Below the pieces are notes generated by a model. The model was not told the DNA's origin and ran no database searches. It saw nothing but the letters and a program-made list of their open reading frames with translations. Below, piece by piece: positions 23,624 to 36,035 of a stretch of DNA of 64,000 nucleotides. This DNA comes from Clarireedia homoeocarpa. Taxonomy: Eukaryota; Ascomycota; Leotiomycetes; Helotiales; Rutstroemiaceae. The position numbers and the translations under genes are program-made. The DNA lies in assembly GCA_001465935.1 (NCBI GenBank), contig LNKV01000088.1, positions 1 through 64,000 on the forward strand. Reading direction: 5' to 3'. Each line of letters begins with the position of its first letter. The stretch's first letter is position 1.

Positions 23624-25332
23624 TCAACTACCACCCTCATCACTCAACTCTCTCCTCTTCGCCCAAATATTCCTCCCCAATAACCACGTCTCCTTAATCT
23701 CCCCATCTTCCCCCAAAACCACAAAATCCCCCCTCATGCCCACCTCTAACTTTCCCCTATCCTCTAACGCTAACGCATCTGCCACATTCTCTGTAACTGT
23801 CATCACAGCCTTCTCAACCGGTACATTCGCCCATGCCATTAGGTTTCGTACGCATTGATCTAACGGGATGCATGTTCCGATTAGAGTGTCGGTTCCGGCT
23901 ATGGTTACTTTATTGCCGGTTTTGAGTTGGGGGTGCGGGATTTGTGCGTGTCCGGGGTAGGTGCCGTCAGGGAGACCGGAGAGCTCGATGGAATCGGTTG
24001 TTAGGAGGGCGTGGGTGGGGCGGGTGTGGTAGAGAAGGGAGACGATGGAGGGGTGGAGGCTGGGAGTGGGGTCAGTGGTGGGAGAGAAGGCTGAATGGTG
24101 ATTGACGGATTAAGGACAAGATAGACGTTGATCAATGGATGGAGTAGAGGGGTGGTTAGTGGATTAGGGACAGAATAGATATTGATTAATGGGTGAAGCG
24201 TAGGGATGTGGACAAGTTGATAATTGTGAAATAAGAACTTTAGAGTCGATGGGTGATGAGACGCCGAGGAATGTCCGATATTAGACATTTAAGAACAGCT
24301 AACAGCGAGCAGTCATAACGGAGTAGTAAAAAAGTAGGTTGTAGGGCTGAAGCCTCTAGCAAACTAGCACCATCTTCTTTGGAACCGTGAAACTTCACTG
24401 TTTAGAAGCGCACCACGGGGTACGGTTACTAAGAAGATCCCTAAACTTATAGAAACCCACTCGGTTCCATACATTCAGAATAGAAGATGATATCAAACTT
24501 ACTGAATAGAATCAGCGATTAAAGAAAAGTATGGTGGTGCCGCAGAAGATATCGTGCCTATAAATCAACAATTAGCCCTGCCTCACACAAGCTTTCATGA
24601 GCTAAACCCACCAACCAATCCTGGATCCCTATGATGCAAAGGGTTCATCGCATTGAAAGTATGCGTCAAAAGATTTGCTCCCGCCCCCAAGCCCTTCATT
24701 CCCTCATCATACGTCGCCGCACTATGTCCCATACTCACACATATCCCATACTCATTCGATAACTTATCGATAAGTTTCAAAGCCCCCGGTAACTCGGGAG
24801 CCATCGTTACAATCTCGATGACATTTTTCAAGTTATGCTCGCCGTATATATCCTCTAGAGATGATTTCTCGGGTATATGCATATTGTCCGCATTGTGGGC
24901 ACCCTTTTTGCTGGGCGCGAGAAACGGTCCTTCAACATGGGCGCCAAGTACGCTGGCTCCCCTTGAAGATTGAGTGGGTTTTAGGAAAGGGAGAACGGTA
25001 TGGAAGACGTCGGTGGAGACGGTTGGGACGGTGGGGTAGAATCCAGTGACGCCGGTGCTGGGAAGGTAGAGGGATAGTTTTTGGATTCCTTCAGTATAGG
25101 CGACAGAGTCGATGTAGTTTGCGAAATGGAAACCCAGAGCGCCGTTGATTTGGATTTCGATGAAACCGGGGGCGATGATCTGGTTTTTGAGGTCGATGGT
25201 GGTCGTGGAAGTGGAGGGTGGAAGTGGGGTGGAGGGGATTATGAGACCGTGCTCATCGACTGTGAGGGGAGAGTCGACGAGTCGGCCGTTGATGCATTGG
25301 CGACAGTTGATGAATTGCGTTGCGCTGCGCAT
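23624..25332 (-). CDS. nagA: N-acetylglucosamine-6-phosphate deacetylase
   Basis: Removes acetate from GlcNAc-6-phosphate in the catabolism of chitin and cell-wall amino sugars; cytosolic. Three exons (25332-24612, 24557-24503, 24059-23624) join in frame to 403 residues, the usual size. Amidohydrolase-fold landmarks: GFIEIQINGALG, metal-binding Glu in GAHVEGPF, His in MGHSAATYD, His in LTHTFNAMNPLHHRDPG, substrate His in LIADSIHLHPS (built across the second splice site), and catalytic Asp in LLTTDSIEL. The start at 25332 matches the family beginning (x-FxNC-x-G-L-V). The second exon is only 55 nt, and the second intron is 443 nt, far longer than its neighbours, with two imperfect copies of a ~50-60-bp repeat. 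The gene is divergent from the SMP/C2 gene, sharing about 970 bp. Confidence 0.88.
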
Positions 25333-26297
25333 TTTTGGTTCGTTGGGCCCGACTTGTTCTCGACAAACAACTCGTCTTCGACGTACCAAGCAGTCCAAAT
25401 TCCGCCTTGGAATGTGCGTGCAACGTGTGCAGCGAAGTCGCGAGTCTACAATCACCTCATTGGCTGAACAGAACCGACGAGGATTAAGCCGCGAGCAAGC
25501 CTTTTTCGCAGTTCGGACTGGAAGCTACTGTATGGTATGGTGTGCATGTCTAAGATCCGGAACTGGTCGCCCGGATGGGAATGTGAATGTGCGGATGTCG
25601 CCCAGCAAAAACCGGATCGGGACAACAATATGCCGTTTACCCGTGCGGATTTGTATTGCGTCTGCCTTATCGATATGAGGCCACACTACATGTACTCTTC
25701 CCCACCGAGCCCACACCTTTATATTAATCGCATGACAACTACTTCCTATTACATGACATTGTTGCCCGCTCTCTCCGTCTTCCTTGGATTTCTTTCTTTT
25801 CTTTTGCTCCTTCTATGGTATAACGCAGGGCTGCAATCTTGGCCGGATCTGCTTTTCCAGCTCTTGTTCCATCTCCCGTGTCCCATCCCCCGTCTCCCGT
25901 CTCCCGTCTCCCGTCTCCCGTCTCTTGCTCTCCCTCTCCCCAATATGACATCATCATCGCCTCTTTCCTTGATTCCAATAATGCACCACCAGCTTTTCCA
26001 CTTTATTCAGGAATAGGAACATAAACAACAATTGATATTCTTGACATGTTGGTACTCTCCTTCCAATTCCCATCTTCTTCCTTTTCCTCACCAGCAGTCC
26101 GACAAGGCCACATCTTCAATTGTTGATTCAATTGAATGCCCTCATTTTCATTCGTTTGGATCAGAGCTATTTCCTCTCGAGCTCTGATCGACAAAGCCAT
26201 CGCCCAGTTTCCCCTCATCATCTGAGCTACCCCTCTCTTTTCTCTTTCCCACGTTTCTTGTTCAATTCTCTTCTCTCATACGTATCATTCGCTCAAC
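25333..26297. other. Divergent promoter region
   Basis: Shared upstream region of the deacetylase (-) and the C2/SMP gene (+). It contains a CCCGTCTCC-type pyrimidine repeat (about 25863-25925) and CT-rich tracts before the plus-strand start, common in fungal promoters and leaders. No gene is seen. Confidence 0.5.
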
Positions 26298-29200
26298 ATG
26301 TCGAATGATCACAAGAAAGGTCCTGGAGGCCATTACTCTGGGGCCAACCCAATTCCCAATATTCAGAGATTCGTTCAAAATCTGGATTCCGAGAAAGCAC
26401 TCCGAGATGCTAGGATTGATGAAAACAGATCACAACAACAGAACCATCAAGGCGCAGACCATGAGAAGGATTCAGAAGAAGGACAGCCGCATGGTGTTTC
26501 GGGTACGAGAAAGACAGTTACGGATCCTACGACGGGTAAAGATGTAGTGATTGAGGATGTGAATGCCGATTTCATGAAATCCGTTGATGATCCACAGGTG
26601 TGTCAATTGAACCTGAGTCATCTTGACAGCGTACTAAAAATTAGAACTGCAGCTCTCAGTACCAAATGCGAATCTCATGAAGCCTACAACACTGAAGACG
26701 GAGGCTACACAATCTGGGGAGGACTATCGGAGAACGCAAGACAACACTGCTCCGCCAGCTCCAGTCGAACCTGGAAGTACTACCGATGTTCCAATCCACG
26801 GCGAGAAAACAAACATCCTTTTCCACCCCACGCCATCAGTAAGCTATGAGCCAATGTTCGAATCCTTGGAGAAGAAGACCACGTTCTTGGCGGCTGGAAT
26901 ATTCATATCAATCGTGGTTTTGGGAAGATTTTTGGGTGGGGCTATATGGGGCCTGATACCTCTTGGAGCGTGTGTTGCATCCGGTGTCTTTTTGTGGATG
27001 AAGGAAGTCATAAGATCTGGCCGAGATCATGAGTGGCAGAGTGAGAGGGAAAGAGGCCAAATGGTGGGTAACCCCGCTGAAGATATGGGGCGCACGAGCT
27101 AACACTTCAGGCCACCGTGAATCTCATTCCAGAATCGGTAGAATGGCTAAACAGCTTGCTGGGAATTATGTGGGGGTTGATTGATCCGGATATGTTTGTC
27201 TCAGTCGCCGATACTCTTGAAGATGTCATGCAAGCATCGGTTCCTGGTGTCATTGAAAACGTCCGAGTGGCTGAGATCAACCAAGGGGACAACCCTTTGC
27301 GGATTCTAAGTTTGCGCTCCCTCCCTGATGGACATGTCCAAGGGATGAAGGATGAAATTCATCGACAAAACGAGAAGAACAAAGATCCTCAAGCATTGGC
27401 TGCAGATGAGGAAGGGGGGGATTATTACAATTTGGAATGCTCTTTTGCGTATCATGCCAAACCCGCCAATGGGACTTCTCAAAAGGCGAAGAACATGCAC
27501 ATGCATTTGGTTTTCTATCTCGGTATAAAGGGATTATTTGGAGTGTATGTGTACATCATCTGTACTGCTTGAAATAAAGCTAACTTCATACAGTCCTCTC
27601 CCAATATTTGTTGAGCTCCAGGGTTTGGTTGGAACCGTCAGATTGCGTCTTCAGATGTCACCCGAGCCCCCATTCCTGAAGGAACTCACTTTCACCTTGA
27701 TGGGTCTCCCAAAAGTTCAAGCTGGATGTACCCCCATGATTCAAACTGGTATCAACATCCTCAACCTCCCCCTCATTTCTAACTTCGTCAACTACGCCAT
27801 CGCTACCGCTGCGAACGAATACGTAGCCCCCAAATCCATGACGCTGGATATGAGCAAGTTACTAAAGGGTGATGATATCCAGAAGGACGTCGAAGCGCTC
27901 GGTATACTCTGGATCAGAATCCATAAAGCTACTGGTCTCAGCAAACAGGATCGTCGCGGAAGTGAAGGTGGTGGAAGTGATCCGTACATCACCGTCAGCT
28001 TCTCTAAGTATGGCAAGCCAATGTACTGCACCAGAGTCATCCAAGACGATCTTAACCCGGTTTGGGAGGAAACCTGTGCTTTACTCGTCACCCCCGATCT
28101 TATCAAAGCTGATGAACAACTTTCAATGGAGCTGTGGGATTCTGATAGATCAACTTCCGATGATATTGTTGGTAAGGTAGAACTTTCCATGCAGAAAATG
28201 ATTCAGCATCCTGGAAAAATGTACCCACAAGTTTCGAAGCTTCGTGGTATGGATGCTGACAGCAGCATGCCTGGTGAGCTTCATTGGGAGGTTGGATACT
28301 TTGGAAAGCCACAATTCAGGCCTGCACTCAGAACACACGGAAAGGACGTCAATCTTCCAGATCAGTTGAAAGACAAAGAAGAGCTACAAGATCCTAAGGG
28401 TAGCATCGACAACTCCGAGGAAGATGCTGTTGTTCACACTCCTCCCGATCCATTATGGCCCAGCGGTATCTGCAGTGTCATTATCCATCAAATCGTGAAT
28501 TTGGAACTGCAGAACATGAATGGTAGTGATGGCAAGAGGAAGGGCAGGGAGTTCGAACCAGCATATGAGGCTGGTGAAAACAAGGATGAGGAGCACAAGA
28601 AGTTGCCAAGCAGCTATTGTACGATCCTCTTCAACGATGAATTGGTATGTATCTCATTTCTTCATGATTACTTTTGCTAATGAGTACAGGTCTATCGCAC
28701 TCGTGCCAAGGTTGTCAGTTCAAAGCCTATTTTTAATGCCGGTACCGAGAGATTCATTCGCGATTGGAGATCAGCAATTGTTACTGTCACTGTTCGTGAT
28801 CAGCGTATGCGACAACACGATCCAATTCTTGGTGTTGTTCCTCTTAAGCTGTCTGATTTGTTACAAACCAGTTCCCAAGTCACCAGATGGTATCCTCTTG
28901 ATGGCGGAATTGGGTTTGGTCGCATCAGGATCTCTCTTCTTTTCCGAAGTGTCGAAACTCGACTACCACCACAACAGCTCGGATGGGATGTTGGAACATT
29001 CGAATTCACCTCCGACAAGATCATTGCCACTGGATATAGCAACAACAGCAAGCTAAAGCTTCGAACTGGTGGCAGTATTGGCAAGATACCGAGAACTTCA
29101 TGTCGCAAGACCGAGGAAGGTGATGGAGTGTTCTGGGATATTGCCGAGAAGGAGGGAAAGAATAATGTTCGGCTTCCAGTCAAATATCGTTACCGTTCTC

Positions 29201-30141
29201 CAATTGTGTTTGAGTTCCATGTTACAGGAAAGCGTGGAGCAGATGCATATGCCGCCATCTGGTTACACCACCTTGAGGACAACAAAGAAGAAGAGATCAG
29301 CATTCCGATCTGGAAGACCGATAAAGGTATGCGATTAACACAAAACTACATCACCGAGGAGAATTTCCGAGATATCCCGGATATCAACATTGAGGAAGTA
29401 GGACGCCTAAAGTTCCGTGGAAGATTCAAGGCCGGTACTGACGAAGATCACGAACGCTTCGTCTCCGACAATGATTCTCGCGAAACCCAAGAAACCTGGG
29501 AAGCCTGCCACGCAGAAGGTGTTCGTCAGCGTATAGTTACCAAAGAGCTCCCACCAGCTGTTCAACAACTCCACGACCAATCCTTAACACAAGGCCGTGA
29601 TGTTCTCGCACAAGCAGATGAAGATGAAAAGGCTAAATGGCTGGATAAAGATGGCACGGATTGGAGTGGTGCATTTGGACAAGATCCCGCGCAGTACGTC
29701 GATCCGCGAGCAGGTCGCAAATACGAAGACACTGACTATCCCAGCATGGTCAATAAGCCCCGCGGAAATGTCGAAGCGGCGCTGAATGAGCGAATGAGCG
29801 TTAATACTAATGATTCAGAACGTGAAGATACGACCTCGTCATCGGATTCAGACGATGACTCGGATCTTGGTATCCATGACGCGGGCTGCGACCCATCGGG
29901 TCAGGATCAGAATGGCAGTGCAGATGGGGAAGGAGGACACTCAAACAATCCGTTAAAACAGATAAAGAACTATAATGAGAGGAAGAAGGGCTTACATAGA
30001 AATCAGAGAGGTTTGATGCAGTGGAAGCCAATGCGGAATTTGCAGTTTGTGAAGGATGAGACGAAGTTTGCAGTTCGAAGGGCTGTTAAGAAGACGAGTT
30101 TGACGGGGAGGCAGCCGGATGTGGAGACAGAGACTGGATAG
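26298..30141 (+). CDS. SMP/C2-domain membrane-contact protein, Mug190-like
   Basis: Resembles fission yeast Mug190 and the tricalbin/extended-synaptotagmin class, which tether membranes and move lipids between them. Five exons (26298-26597, 26653-27063, 27111-27544, 27594-28644, 28690-30141) join in frame to 1215 residues. Order: hydrophilic, disordered N-terminus (1-175); a hydrophobic hairpin anchor at about 180-222 (FISIVVLGRFLGGAIWGLI); an SMP-type lipid-binding domain at about 238-480 (NLIPESVEWLNSLLGIMWG, then LPIFVELQGLVGTVRLRL); a C2 domain at about 485-640 with SDPYITV and a loop LWDSDRSTSDD bearing calcium-ligand-type Asp; a second C2 at about 690-830 interrupted by a charged insert; and a long C-terminal region with an Asp/Ser-rich patch. 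The first C2 seems able to bind Ca2+; the second lacks most of the Asp ligands. Confidence 0.88.
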
Positions 30142-32557
30142 ATGAGAGGCCTGAGGTGGTGGGGTCGTGTATTGTAGGTAAGGGTGAGAGCAGATCATAA
30201 AAGGTGAAGGGCTAGGAGAATAGTGGATGATGAAGCAAAAAGTGATGAAATGGAGATTTTGACGGCGTAATAATAGCACGAATACTTTTTCGTTGCCGTC
30301 ATTCTGATTCTGGGTTTCAAGTCCGGTTTATTGCATACGATATGGGTTTCTTGGGGGACAAAGTGGGTCTGGAAAACACATGGGGACATGGTTGGGGTTT
30401 GGGGGTTTATGAGAGTTACATGTGGCGGAGCGTAGGTTGCTCATAGCGTGTTGTGAAGAAAGGAAACAAATAATGAATTAAATTCTTACTGTCCATCGTC
30501 CATATGTGTTTCTTTTTATGAATTTCTTAGCAGGTATCGACATTCTTCAGGAGCAGGGGAAGAAGTCCGCACAAGGGATGCAAGGAATATGAAACTACAT
30601 TACACGATACGTAGACTACCAGGCCCTGTAATAGTACTTCTTCAGACATACATCTCATGGGGGCTACCGAATTTCATCTAAAATAGTTCTTAATGAACCG
30701 GCTGTGTGTGGGGAAAGATGAAGTGGGTAGGTTGCGATATTTGACAAGTACGGAAGATAACTATCTATCGCGAACTATACCGCCGCACCACACCACTGCT
30801 GTCAAATTGAGTTCACGACTAGCAGTTGTGTGGATAGGAGTAAAATCTCATGCTGGCAACAAGCTTGCCATCCAGGAAACATTTTCCTAGTCTTTTTTTG
30901 TTTTTTTGCTTCCATGAGGCACAATGGTGCTCTCTTGTTTATTGATTTCTCTGCGGCTGAGAACGACAAACATAGTTTGTATGTTTATGATACATCGCTC
31001 GCCATCAATACGTTCATTCACTGTGTTGCATTATTGAAGACGGCAAGAGAGTCGCTGATACAAAGCCACAAGCGCTTCTTGGAATGTCTCCCGACGAATA
31101 AGTCGAAAGGAAGGAACGCCCCTCCTTATGCTCATGGTTGCGTGAAGATTTATGGATTGCGGGACACTTCTCATCTCGACCCAAATGTAGCAAATGTACT
31201 TACACGCCGAGCTGAGCCGCTCATGACTCTGACCGTAGATCCTGAACAACTATCAAACATCTGAGTTGTCGAAGCATTGGTATGAATGGTATGGTGCAAT
31301 GCACAGGAGAGTGGGGCAGAGTGCGGATAAGCGGTGTATACGCTACTCTGATGATTATGCTCAACGAATGAACCTCAAACCCAGACGCTACTTGCGCGTA
31401 GAGCCTATTTCATGAAAGGAACCATGATTCACGCTGTGCAAGTTGACGGTTTGCCTGAGTTCGTTCATCGGATCATTGGAAATAATTCAACGACAGCAAC
31501 ACTTTTTTGTGTTGCGAACTCTAAGTGAATCATGTCACCCCAAGTTTCTTAAAACTTAGAAGCGGTCTGATAATAGAAACAGCCCGAAACAGCCGCGCGA
31601 TACGTATATACACGTGCAAAATCTACGACCTGGCGCGAACAACATCCAGGGTCCAGTAGCAAGGTCTCGACCACATACTAAGCACTTAGATACCGCCCAC
31701 AACGCAGCACAAACCATCAACACCCCCCAGTGATCTGACAGCACTCAATTTCAACGCATATCTCGGAACTTTCGAGCTTCCAATACGAGAAAAGGCTGTC
31801 CCGTCCCAATTAGGCAGGTGTAGCGTAATTATGTGGCGTGCGCGAGAACATCCAATTGTATGGCTAACCCAGGCACTGAAACTTAGAAACAAGTTTATGC
31901 TTGCTTGTCCTCTAAGATTCAAATAAACCTCCTGCCAATCTTGGGAATTGAAAAGAATACGAAGGACAAGAGATATAATACGATTGCGATATGCCGGATC
32001 TGCGCTCGACGCAATGCAACGCAATGCAACGCAACGAAACAAAACTGATTGCCTGGGTTGGGTACCTCCTACCTACCTAGATTGGTTAATGGCGCATCGA
32101 CTCAACCCACCACTAGAATTTGATGTGGCAGCTGGCTGGCTGGCTGGCTGCTGCTGCTGCTGATCCTGCCGCTGTCTGCCGACTGCGAAAAAGAAAGTTC
32201 GCATGGCTGAAACAAAGACAGCAGATCGGGGGCCTTTTATAATGCATAAGCTATAGAACTACTGTATTGGTCAATTCGATGCCCGTGGTCTCATTTAGGG
32301 GTTTGACTTTATCCGCAGCGAATCATCACCCCATGAGATGAACCATTGACTTTGGTTCCCCGCAACTTGGAACACTCCACTAGAGCTACCACGGTTGTAT
32401 AAAGCTGTACCTGAATCCAAGAGTTTGTGGGATTGTTTTCTGTTTGCTCTCTGTCATTGAGTTATTACTGTGTCCCGAATTCAATACTTCAACTCACGAT
32501 CCAATTGACTGAATAACTTTATCGAAACAAAAACAAATTCGCAAAATACCATCCAAA
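30142..32557. other. Intergenic region without a supported gene
   Basis: About 2.4 kb. Short repeats are present: a gcaacgcaat-like repeat near 32010-32040 and a GGCT/GCT microsatellite at about 32130-32163. The final ~250 bp are likely the CFEM gene promoter, with a TATA-like tataaag near 32400. No convincing coding sequence. Confidence 0.45.
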
Positions 32558-33307
32558 ATGAAGTTCATACTCACCGTATCCGCCCTCGCAGGCCTTGCAT
32601 CTGCCCAAAACCTCGCTGGCGAACCAGCATGCGCGGTACGTGATCCCCCATCTCGCACCCTCCCCCCGCCCCAAAACTAATTATCGTCATCCCACCCACA
32701 GACCAGCTGTCTCAGCTCCGCCATCGCCGCCGCCGGCTGCGCAGCCACCGACCAAGCCTGCGCCTGCGGCACCGCCCAAGCCGCCATCCAAACCGCCGTA
32801 ACACCCTGTCTCGTGACAAACTGCAACCAGAGCGATCTTCTCGTCGCTGCATCCGTCGGTTTGGGATTGTGTTCGGCGTTTTCTGCTTCCGCGACGCAGA
32901 CCTCGGCTGCTTCATCCGCGTCCGTAACCGTAACTGTATCGTCGACCCTGGTCTCAGGCACCTCCTCGGAGCCGGATGGTACGATTACAGCGTTGACCAC
33001 CAGATTCACAACGCCGCTGATACCGGTCGGTTCGGCTAACGTTACGGTACCGGGAGGACCGTTGCAGACATCGGGGCTTTCCCTTGTTTCTAGCGCGAGT
33101 GGAAGTTCTACTTCGGGTGAATCGACCTCGCATGGTAGTAGTAGCAGTGCGGAATCCTCGCGTACGAGCGCAGCGAGTAGCGCGGCGGGTGGATCGGCGA
33201 CTTCGAGTACGTCTACGCACACTTCGACGAATGCGGCGCCGCAAGTGGGAGGGAAGATGGTTGGCGGGTTGGCGGGTGTATTTCTGGGGTTGGTTGCTGC
33301 TTTGTAG
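32558..33307 (+). CDS. CFEM-domain GPI-anchored cell-surface protein
   Basis: Extracellular, probably wall- or membrane-attached. Two exons (32558-32635 and 32702-33307) give 227 residues. Residues 1-18 form a signal peptide (MKFILTVSALAGLASAQN). The CFEM domain follows with all eight cysteines in order (PAC, TSC, GC, AC, AC, PC, NC, LC), and GCAATDQACAC carries the Asp that in characterised CFEM proteins contacts heme iron. A long Ser/Thr-rich spacer with likely O-glycosylation leads to a GPI-type C-terminus: small residues (TNAAP), then a hydrophobic tail (GGLAGVFLGLVAAL). Family members act in heme-iron uptake, adhesion or virulence. Which applies here cannot be told. Confidence 0.9.
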
Positions 33308-33621
33308 GGTATTGTGATTTTGATGAGGGATGAACTGGATGTCAAGGATAATGGTTTAGTATTCGAGCTGCGGGAAACAATGATATGCACTCGGGGTTGT
33401 GCGAATCACGCGGCGCATGAACATGAACATGAACATTTGGTTGTATGGTATGATAATTATAATACATCCTTCTGACATTTTGAGACGTATGAAAATAGAG
33501 ATGATGACAAAATGAACATCGGAACATGTTGAGAATGCCAAATTCCAATCCAGTTTCCATACTTGAACCCGAACAATACCTATGAACAACTTCAAGACCA
33601 CGAAGTGATTCTACGGAAGCG
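33308..33621. other. Short intergenic gap between convergent genes
   Basis: No coding signal. It contains a small atgaac-atgaac-atgaac repeat near 33417-33436. Confidence 0.5.
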
Positions 33622-34965
33622 TCACAACAGGTCCCATGTATATTTCGTCTGTTGAAGAGTGACAGGCTCTGTACTCTTCATAGACATTATGATGATAGAC
33701 CCTAGGACTATTCCCTTTGCTTTTTCGAGGTTCAGTATCAGGTTCTCCCTCAACAAAATGGGGGGGCTCGAGTGGTGAGTCTGCAATCGGTGAAGACTAT
33801 CAATCACTATGTTTAGAGAATAAAATTTATATAGAGGCAGCAATGTAGGTAGACATGCAGCGACCACCCCAAGATTTGCCTCTACCATCGTCCATATCAC
33901 CATTGGGCCGAAGAGATCTGGAAATACTTAGCTCAAGCCCAGTTGCAGATACAATATACTTACAAGTCGCATCCAAATTATTTTCTATAAGAGCATCGAA
34001 GCTATGAATTAGATATACTAACCGCAAAATTCCTGTAATAACGACCAGTGCTCCGAGAAGAAATACAGCAATCAACGCAAGTTTTCGAGCCTTTGGCATC
34101 TGCAGTTTCCACACGTTGTACCCTGGTATCGCCAGGGTTGCGGCTGACCATATTAGCAATAACTTCTTTATAATATTAATAAATTCTCACCATCAGAAAT
34201 TATGCTTGTAACACTACCGGATGTGTACATAGCTCGGTTGTCAATACATGTGTGATTTCCTGGTTTGATAGCCCAAGTTGCAGAAATTGGTACACATGCC
34301 ACTACAGCTTCAACAGTCAGCGACTGCTCATTCAATTTCAATCATGGATCTCATACGTAGATGTGCAAGCTCAAAGGCCACCAGCCAAGCACATATCAAT
34401 ATGCCCATGCCTAAAACAAGTAGATGGAAGTTTCTTCCGATGAATATCCTCCTGTAAAAAAGGAGAATGCTTATTTTCGTAACACCCAAGCATGGGTATA
34501 ACAGTAACTCCCCAGCATATACTGTCTATACAGACTTCTCAGCCACACGCATACAAGAAGACTATTAAGCAGCTACCTTCTTGAATATATCGTACCATTC
34601 TCCGATAATAGGACGACCGTCAGAAGTGAACTTCAGGTGACCGCCTACATTTCCGAGCTTAGTAGCTAAGTATCGATACGTTAATATACTACATTTTAGG
34701 CGCCTATGCTGGGGTTTACTTACCTACTATAACATCTCCTGCCAGGCCAATAGAAAAGAACTATTTATCCATAGTAAGCTCTGGTATCCCGACCTCATTT
34801 TGGCATTCGAACCGAACTTACCAAGGCTACAAAGATGAAGTAATCATCCGCTTCAAATCGTAAACCACTCACTAACCGGGCTTGGCATCTCATTGCAACA
34901 GCAATGATAGCTAGCAGGGGCATGGAAAATCCGAGTCCTATCAGTGTGCCTCGGTAATCACCCAT
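33622..34965 (-). CDS. PTH11-like receptor (fungal rhodopsin/SAT4-type membrane protein)
   Basis: Seven-helix fungal membrane protein of the PTH11-like/SAT4 group, putative G-protein-coupled receptors for surface or chemical cues. Seven exons (34965-34822, 34760-34724, 34665-34577, 34525-34357, 34301-34191, 34143-33964, 33917-33622) all join in frame to 341 residues. Family landmarks: GLRFEADDYFIFVAL after helix 1, GNVGGH in the first extracellular loop, TKISILLFYRRIF at helix 3, a HLLACVPISATW motif, a conserved Cys-Asp (NHTCIDN), LAIPGYNVWKLQM at helix 5, and an acidic helix 7 (MVIWTMVEANLGVVAACLP). There is no N-terminal CFEM domain. The C-terminal tail is about 65 residues, shorter than many members. 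Many short exons make this model sensitive to error. Confidence 0.78.
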
Positions 34966-36035
34966 CTTGGTGACTTTGCGGATGTATTTCGTACGAGGGA
35001 GGTACTTAGGACTTAGATATTGCTCCGTAAAGATGAAGTGAAGTTCAAAGATAAAACATACGTATGATATGTTTAACTTAGACTAGTCGCAGAAAAGAAA
35101 AGCAGCGGATTATATAAGGAAATGTAAATTTCGCTATGTGTAACTTATGTATCTGCACAGATGAGGCGCAAAGGTTCATTATCAAGGATAAATGAATGAG
35201 GTTGAATATCTCCCAACATTAGTAACCTATCATTATTCATCGCCCCCATACACACCCGCGACTTGATTCCTTATTTCAGTATCATAGCCGGTTTGTGTAG
35301 AGTACAATACTACTATACAGGCCGATCCATTACTATTCAATCGAGGTTGTGTAACGATTCGCGAGCAATCCTTCGAAGCCGCCGTTAGATAGATGATGGC
35401 CTTGCCGAGGCCGGAAAAGCCATCGTCGATAGATTTGATAATGTACGCCCGGGATTTCCCCTGTCATACAGTTTCTTGAGAGTGGTGGGGTAAGGATGAA
35501 ACGTGTGGAGAAGAGAGCGGGGAAAGCTTGGTGGTTGTGGTATCTTTTGCCGACGTACAATACAAGTGCAGATGCAATACAGTTATATGGGAAGAGTAAG
35601 GTTGAGCTGGGTTGGGTTGAGGCAGGGCGTTGTGTAGGGATGATGGCTTTCTCTGAGAGGAAACTTAATTAAAATGAGATTAATGGCGGAGGAAATTGAG
35701 GATGAAGGTTAGGGATGATGGTATCAACATTGCTTGATGTTTTGATAATCGACATCCATCCCCTAAGCTCAGGATATTGCTCATCAGCACTCGGAAACTC
35801 GCGATCTGGCAACAGAAATTTAGAAAACATTTAGGACTCCAATCTTTATTCAATTCTACTGCCATTAAACCTCTAAAGATTGTAAATGAATAATCAATGG
35901 TATCTTTTCTGCGCCATTTCCAGTCCTACTTCAATTTCCATTCCATCCTAATCCATTCCAGAAACCTTAGTTAATCATTCATAACTCATCATATCACCCA
36001 TGCTCTACATGTTCTTACTCTCTATAAGATACTTC
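34966..36035. other. Intergenic region
   Basis: Spacer between two minus-strand genes, about 1.1 kb. It should hold the promoter of the PTH11-like gene near its left end and the 3' end of the sugar transporter transcript at its right end. No gene or repeat was recognised. Confidence 0.45.

Noticed and set aside
24060..24611. GlcNAc-6-P deacetylase first looked split by a ~500-bp insertion (pseudogene)
   Set aside because: A 55-nt exon (24557-24503) and two introns with good borders restore the full family sequence, including the IADSIHLHPS motif, with no frame break.
30693..31264. Two plus-strand frames of 65 and 144 codons after the C2/SMP gene
   Set aside because: No signal peptide, domain or convincing codon pattern; likely chance frames in the intergenic region.
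32677..33390. 237-codon frame opposite the CFEM gene
   Set aside because: It is antisense to a well-supported Ser/Thr-rich gene; GC-rich repetitive codons keep the opposite frame open by chance.
33622..34965. PTH11-like gene first seemed frameshifted and degenerate
   Set aside because: Choosing seven exons with consensus donors and CTAAT/CTGAC branch points gives one uninterrupted 341-residue frame.
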